NCBI RefSeq assembly: GCF_011405655.1
Contig: NZ_AP022829.1
Span: forward strand, 1,845,001-1,909,000
Direction of reading: 5' to 3'
Source: Adlercreutzia hattorii
GTDB taxonomy: Bacteria > Actinomycetota > Coriobacteriia > Coriobacteriales > Eggerthellaceae
Length of the DNA stretch: 64,000 bases
Below are positions 61,390 through 64,000 of the stretch, in pieces. The position numbers and the translations under genes were made by a program. Position 1 is the stretch's first letter. Each line of letters opens with the position of its first letter. The notes under the pieces were generated by a model. It saw only the letters and a program-made list of their open reading frames with translations, was not told the origin of the DNA and did no database searches.

Positions 61390-61423
61390 TCATCCCAACG
61401 TGCTAACAATCGCAACTTTCGCC
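61233..61423. repeat. Diverged REPIN-like element at the end of the Fic remnant
   Basis: The left arm (61233-61260) reads CTGCAAAAATTGCG then TTTGTTAGCATCGG. The right arm (61394-61423) is its imperfect inverse (CGTGCTAACAAT, CGCAACTTTCGCC), about 18 of 22 inner bases matching. TGCA...AAAT...TTGTTAGC follows the same order as the arms of the 62542-62760 copy, though CTCGAG is replaced. So it is probably a diverged member of that family, with ~133 AT-rich bases inside. Confidence 0.6.
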
Positions 61424-61700
61424 AAAAAAAGCGGTAGTAATTGCGACGGACCAACTTGCAGCAAGTGCTCCCAGGTATTCAGGGTCTGGATGCGGCAGAA
61501 GTCGATGAAGGGGGCGAGTCCGCCTTCCTGGTGGAAGGCATCCAGAGCTCCGAAATAGGCCAGGCGATCGTCGGCGCTGATGATGCAGGGAGCGCTGTTC
61601 AGCTTCAGGAGGATGTAGTTCATAAGCAGCCCGGCGGTGTCGCGATTAATCTTGCGTCCCTGAAGGGGAATCGACGAAGAAGGTTATCGTCCTCCTCAAC
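61390..61700 (-). pseudogene. Remnant of a Fic-family gene
   Basis: The minus-strand frame before and after the in-frame ATG at 61623 reads GRKINRDTAGLLMNYILL, then APCIISADDRLAYFGALDAF. This resembles the C-terminal part of the Fic core, where GNKRTAxLLMNYxLL and a DRxxYxxALDAFH helix are expected. The N-terminal part is missing, an in-frame TAA lies shortly upstream, and the catalytic HxFx(D/E)GNxR element is degenerate. The last codons fall inside a palindromic arm. Fic enzymes AMPylate proteins; this copy cannot. Confidence 0.65.
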
Positions 61701-61703
61701 GAG

Positions 61704-62168
61704 TCAGAACTCGATCTTGCCGTAGTCGAGGCCGCGCTCGGTTTTCATGCGAGCGAAGAACTCGTCGCAATCGAGAACGGGGACGAGGCCTTGGGGGAAG
61801 TCGGGCTGATTTCGCGTGATGAGGGCGTCGGCCCTAAGTACCAGGACGATTTCGTAAAGGAGGTAGTCCTCTGGGTCGTGCCACGAGGCGGCAAGCATCA
61901 GGTCGACTTCCCTCTCGCTCGCTGCAAACACGTTGACGAAGGTGCGCAAGCCCCGCAGTTGCCCCATGACGACTTCCATCTCGCTCGTTCGTCCTCCGTT
62001 GGAAAGGATGTACACGAGGTCGGTCACCTGAGACGAGGAGATCCACAGCTCGAACTCCCCCACCCGACCGCCAATCATCAGCAGCCGAGCCTTCTCGTAG
62101 AACGGCTCGCGTTCATTCAGGTAGTCCACAACCACGTTGGTGTCGAGAAGTAGCTTGGCTTGGGCCAT
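61704..62168 (-). CDS. PIN-domain toxin (VapC-like)
   Basis: 154 residues. AKLLLDTNVVVDYLNEREPF holds the first PIN aspartates, the middle region has an acidic site, and YEIVLVLRADALITRNQPDF has the later aspartates and the TRN motif. PIN toxins are metal-dependent RNases that cut tRNA or rRNA. The ATG at 62168 lies one base past the antitoxin stop (TGACATG), so the two are coupled. Pairing with the upstream RelB-like gene makes a toxin-antitoxin module. RNA target unknown. Confidence 0.87.
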   Translation of the reverse strand: MAQAKLLLDTNVVVDYLNEREPFYEKARLLMIGGRVGEFELWISSSQVTDLVYILSNGGRTSEMEVVMGQLRGLRTFVNVFAASEREVDLMLAASWHDPEDYLLYEIVLVLRADALITRNQPDFPQGLVPVLDCDEFFARMKTERGLDYGKIEF

Positions 62169-62169
62169 G

Positions 62170-62466
62170 TCACACCAGCCTCTTGGCGGCGAGACGGTCA
62201 AGCTTGATCTCGGCCTTCGTCATATCGTCGAACCGTGTTGAGCGCTTGCGCGAGAGGCTGTCGACAAAGTGCGCCGCCGATGCCCACCGCTCGCCCGCAG
62301 ACGTATCGCCATCTTGCAAAAGGAAGTCGGCGCTCCCCTCCTCGATCAGCCGGTCGAACAAGAGGTTCACCGCCTGGGAGGCGTTCATTCCATCTCGCTT
62401 GAGCACACGAAGCCCCTGCTGCTTCTTCCGCTCCGGCATCCGCCCCGTCACCATCGCATCGGTCAC
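62170..62466 (-). CDS. RelB/DinJ-like antitoxin
   Basis: 98 residues from a GTG at 62466 (VTDAMVTGRMPERKK), preceded by GGAAAGGAGG at five bases. The segment LKRDGMNASQAVNLLFDRLI resembles the ribbon-helix-helix of RelB/DinJ antitoxins. The C-terminal half, with SRKRSTRFDDMTKAEIKLDR, is charged and probably covers the toxin. RelB-like antitoxins more often pair with RelE/YafQ toxins; here the partner is a PIN protein. Confidence 0.8.
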   Translation of the reverse strand: MTDAMVTGRMPERKKQQGLRVLKRDGMNASQAVNLLFDRLIEEGSADFLLQDGDTSAGERWASAAHFVDSLSRKRSTRFDDMTKAEIKLDRLAAKRLV

Positions 62467-62541
62467 AGTGACCTCCTTTCCGATGTACAACATTTTGAGT
62501 ACAACCTTTGAGAAAGTCAAGACTACTGTTTATCACTTGTT

Positions 62542-62760
62542 CGGTCGACGAACTACCCCGAAATCGCATGAAATCTCGAGTTGTTAGCGTCTCGGGGGTG
62601 CGGACGAATGGCGAGCTTGGAGGTATCTCTTAGGAGCAAGATCCTGACCTGGTGTTTTGCGAGAGAGCGTTTGGCGCGTATCTTCCCGATCTTCTCGTGC
62701 AGTGACCCTAGACGCTAACAACTCGAGATTTCATGCAAAAACGGGGGTGTTCGTTGACCG
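62542..62760. repeat. REPIN-like inverted-repeat element, copy 3
   Basis: The left arm (62542-62592) has GGTCGACGAACTACCCCG, then GCATGAAATCTCGAGTTG and TTAGCGTCT. The right arm (62710-62760) is its inverse with few mismatches: AGACGCTAACAACTCGAGAT, TTCATGC, CGGGGGTGTTCGTTGACC. The inner 27 bases of the arms are identical. About 117 bases between them are unlike the other copies. Confidence 0.9.
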
Positions 62761-62865
62761 CGAGGAGTAGCCGTTGAGAAAGCCTCAAAAATCGCCGCTG
62801 CTCTTTAGCAAGCGGCTCAGTTCCTCCTGAAACCTAAATAGGGGCGTTCCGAACGGAATGCTCCT

Positions 62866-62901
62866 TTAAACGACGAGAGGCGCCCGGGTGGGCGCCTCTC
62901 G
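62866..62901 (-). terminator. Terminator of the ATP synthase operon
   Basis: CGAGAGGCGCCC and GGGCGCCTCTCG form a 12-pair stem with a four-base loop. On the minus strand it follows atpC and is followed by TCGTTTAAA. Confidence 0.85.
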
Positions 62902-62962
62902 AAACAGGCTCAAAATTTGGGGCTGCGCGTGTCGCGGCTCCCTTTCTTGGCTCGGCTGGGCC

Positions 62963-63391
62963 TTACGCGGCCTGGCCTACGTGCGCAAGCTGGGCCTCGC
63001 ACCACTCGAGCTTCTTCTGCCAGGTCATAAGCGTGGCCTGATCCTGGGGATCGTTCTTCTGCTCCAGCTCGGCGATGGCACTCTTGCACTCGTCGGCCTC
63101 GGCGCGCACGGCCTCGGCGTCGATATCCTCGACGGCCGTACCGAAACGGGCCAGCACCGTCACCTTGTCGTCGAGCACGGAGGTGGCACCGCCCATCACG
63201 AGGAACTCGCGCTTCTCGTTATCGTCGATGGTCAGCGTCACCAGGCCGCCCTCGCGGTTCAGCGACACCGTCAGCTCGTGCCCGGGCAGCACGCCGAAGT
63301 AGCCGTCGGTGCCCGGGATGTTGGCGTAGGTGATCTCGCCCTGGAACAGGGCCTTGTCGGGAAGAGCCACGATGCAGCCCATGGAGGCCAT
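62963..63391 (-). CDS. atpC: F1Fo ATP synthase epsilon subunit
   Basis: 142 residues. The N-terminal beta domain has CIVALPDKALFQGEITYANI and TDGYFGVLPGHELTV, a hallmark of epsilon. The C-terminal helical hairpin begins AVEDIDAEAVRAEADECKS. It couples the rotor to F1 and can inhibit ATP hydrolysis. The ATG overlaps the atpD stop by one base. Last gene of the operon. Confidence 0.95.
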   Translation of the reverse strand: MASMGCIVALPDKALFQGEITYANIPGTDGYFGVLPGHELTVSLNREGGLVTLTIDDNEKREFLVMGGATSVLDDKVTVLARFGTAVEDIDAEAVRAEADECKSAIAELEQKNDPQDQATLMTWQKKLEWCEAQLAHVGQAA

Positions 63392-64000
63392 TAGTTACCT
63401 TCCTTCTGCATGGCGTCGTAGGCCTCGTAGACCTGCTCGATGGCGCCCTTGTTCACGAAGCACTGCTCCGGAATGTGGTCGCACTTGCCATCGAGAATCT
63501 CCTTGAAGGAGCGCACGGTATCCTCGACCTTCACGTACACGCCGGGCAGGCCCGTGAAGACCTCGGCCACATGGAACGGCTGGCCCAGGAACTTCTGCAC
63601 CTTACGGGCGCGGTTCACGGTCAGCTTCTGATCCTCGGACAGCTCGTCCATACCCAGAATGGCGATGATATCCTGCAGGTCCTTGTACTGCTGCAGGATC
63701 TGCTGCACGCCCATGGCCACGTCGTAGTGCTCCTGGCCCACGATCTCGGGATCCAGCGCGCGGGAGGTGGACTCCAGCGGATCCACGGCCGGGTAGATGC
63801 CCAGCTCGGCGATGGAGCGGGACAGAACGGTCTTGGCGTCCAAGTGGGTGAACGTGGTGGCCGGGGCCGGGTCGGTCAGGTCGTCGGCGGGCACGTACAC
63901 GGCCTGCACGGAGGTGATGGAGCCGGTCTGCGTGGAGCAGATGCGCTCCTGCAAATCGCCCATCTCGGTGGCCAGCGTCGGCTGGTAGCCCACAGCGGAG
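63391..64000 (-). CDS. atpD: F1Fo ATP synthase beta subunit, 3' part only
   Basis: About 203 C-terminal residues are in the window; the gene enters from beyond 64000. Visible motifs are [58 protein letters not shown] and [18 protein letters not shown], all typical of the catalytic beta chain. The Walker A motif is outside the window. The apparent ATG at 63993 is an internal methionine-like start and not the true one. Confidence 0.96.
   Translation of the reverse strand, partial: SAVGYQPTLATEMGDLQERICSTQTGSITSVQAVYVPADDLTDPAPATTFTHLDAKTVLSRSIAELGIYPAVDPLESTSRALDPEIVGQEHYDVAMGVQQILQQYKDLQDIIAILGMDELSEDQKLTVNRARKVQKFLGQPFHVAEVFTGLPGVYVKVEDTVRSFKEILDGKCDHIPEQCFVNKGAIEQVYEAYDAMQKEGN

Larger units (their letters stand above)
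62467..62962. other. Gene-free stretch with a repeat element and the atp terminator
   Basis: It holds the third REPIN-like copy (62542-62760), a GCGTTCC/GGAATGC hairpin near 62844-62861 and the atp operon terminator. The antitoxin promoter should lie in the first 75 bases. No gene is seen. Confidence 0.7.

Overview
The window is about 63% GC, dense and mostly minus-strand. Its gene content fits an anaerobic actinobacterium of the class Coriobacteriia, most likely the family Eggerthellaceae; the genus cannot be settled from the sequence alone. The pointers are an arginine deiminase operon, an agmatine deiminase operon, exported multiheme c-type cytochromes, sulfite-oxidase-fold proteins, a LuxR-type regulator with a polytopic membrane domain, and a 2-oxoacid:ferredoxin oxidoreductase beside a phenylacetate-CoA ligase-like enzyme. 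All seven tRNA genes encode their 3' CCA.

Layout. 1-12.8 kb: trmL (cut by the edge), an ABC-F ATPase, a Nudix hydrolase, a ClC-type channel, trpS, a CPA1 Na+/H+ antiporter, a NYN/OST-HTH protein, tRNA-Val, tRNA-Lys, tRNA-His, tcdA and a secreted nuclease. 12.7-19.3 kb: tRNA-Met, argS, the arcA-arcB-arcD operon and tRNA-Pro. 19.4-28.9 kb: a DUF3810-like membrane protein, two exported sulfite-oxidase-fold proteins (one fused to a triheme cytochrome) divergent from a membrane LuxR regulator, citramalate synthase, a GNAT enzyme, a small unknown protein, tRNA-Gly and tRNA-Arg. 29.2-32.8 kb: an exported pentaheme cytochrome divergent from a heme-sensor histidine kinase and its response regulator. 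32.8-38.3 kb: paaK-like gene, an HTH-less LysR effector-domain protein and the four-subunit oxidoreductase porCDAB. 38.6-45.1 kb: an agmatine-deiminase cluster (putrescine carbamoyltransferase, agmatine deiminase, small one-TM protein, NCS1 permease, carbamate kinase, LuxR regulator). 45.5-64 kb: gatCAB, a short LarE-like protein, a PARG/TIGR02452-like protein, an MFS carrier, ychF, an SNF transporter, an Fe-S aldo/keto reductase, truA, dnaE, a decayed Fic gene, a RelB-like/PIN toxin-antitoxin pair, and atpC-atpD (atpD cut by the edge).

How the parts fit. Two substrate-level ATP routes are present: arginine to ornithine and agmatine to putrescine. Both make carbamoyl phosphate, but only one carbamate kinase gene lies in the window, in the agmatine cluster. 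The agmatine cluster has an NCS1 permease with a one-TM protein where the known operons have an APC exchanger; this is the best candidate for an undescribed functional unit. The heme-sensor two-component system probably controls the divergent cytochrome.

The main unexplained structure is intergenic. Three REPIN-like elements share inverted arms around CTCGAGTTRTWAGCGTC but have unrelated interiors, and a fourth is a diverged relative. A second kind of long palindrome lies at 11.4 kb, tandem GGAACAG...CTGTTCC palindromes at 45.4 kb, and a ~110-bp palindrome encodes the C-terminal tail of the ferredoxin subunit PorD. All assignments come from reading motifs and context; no database search was run.
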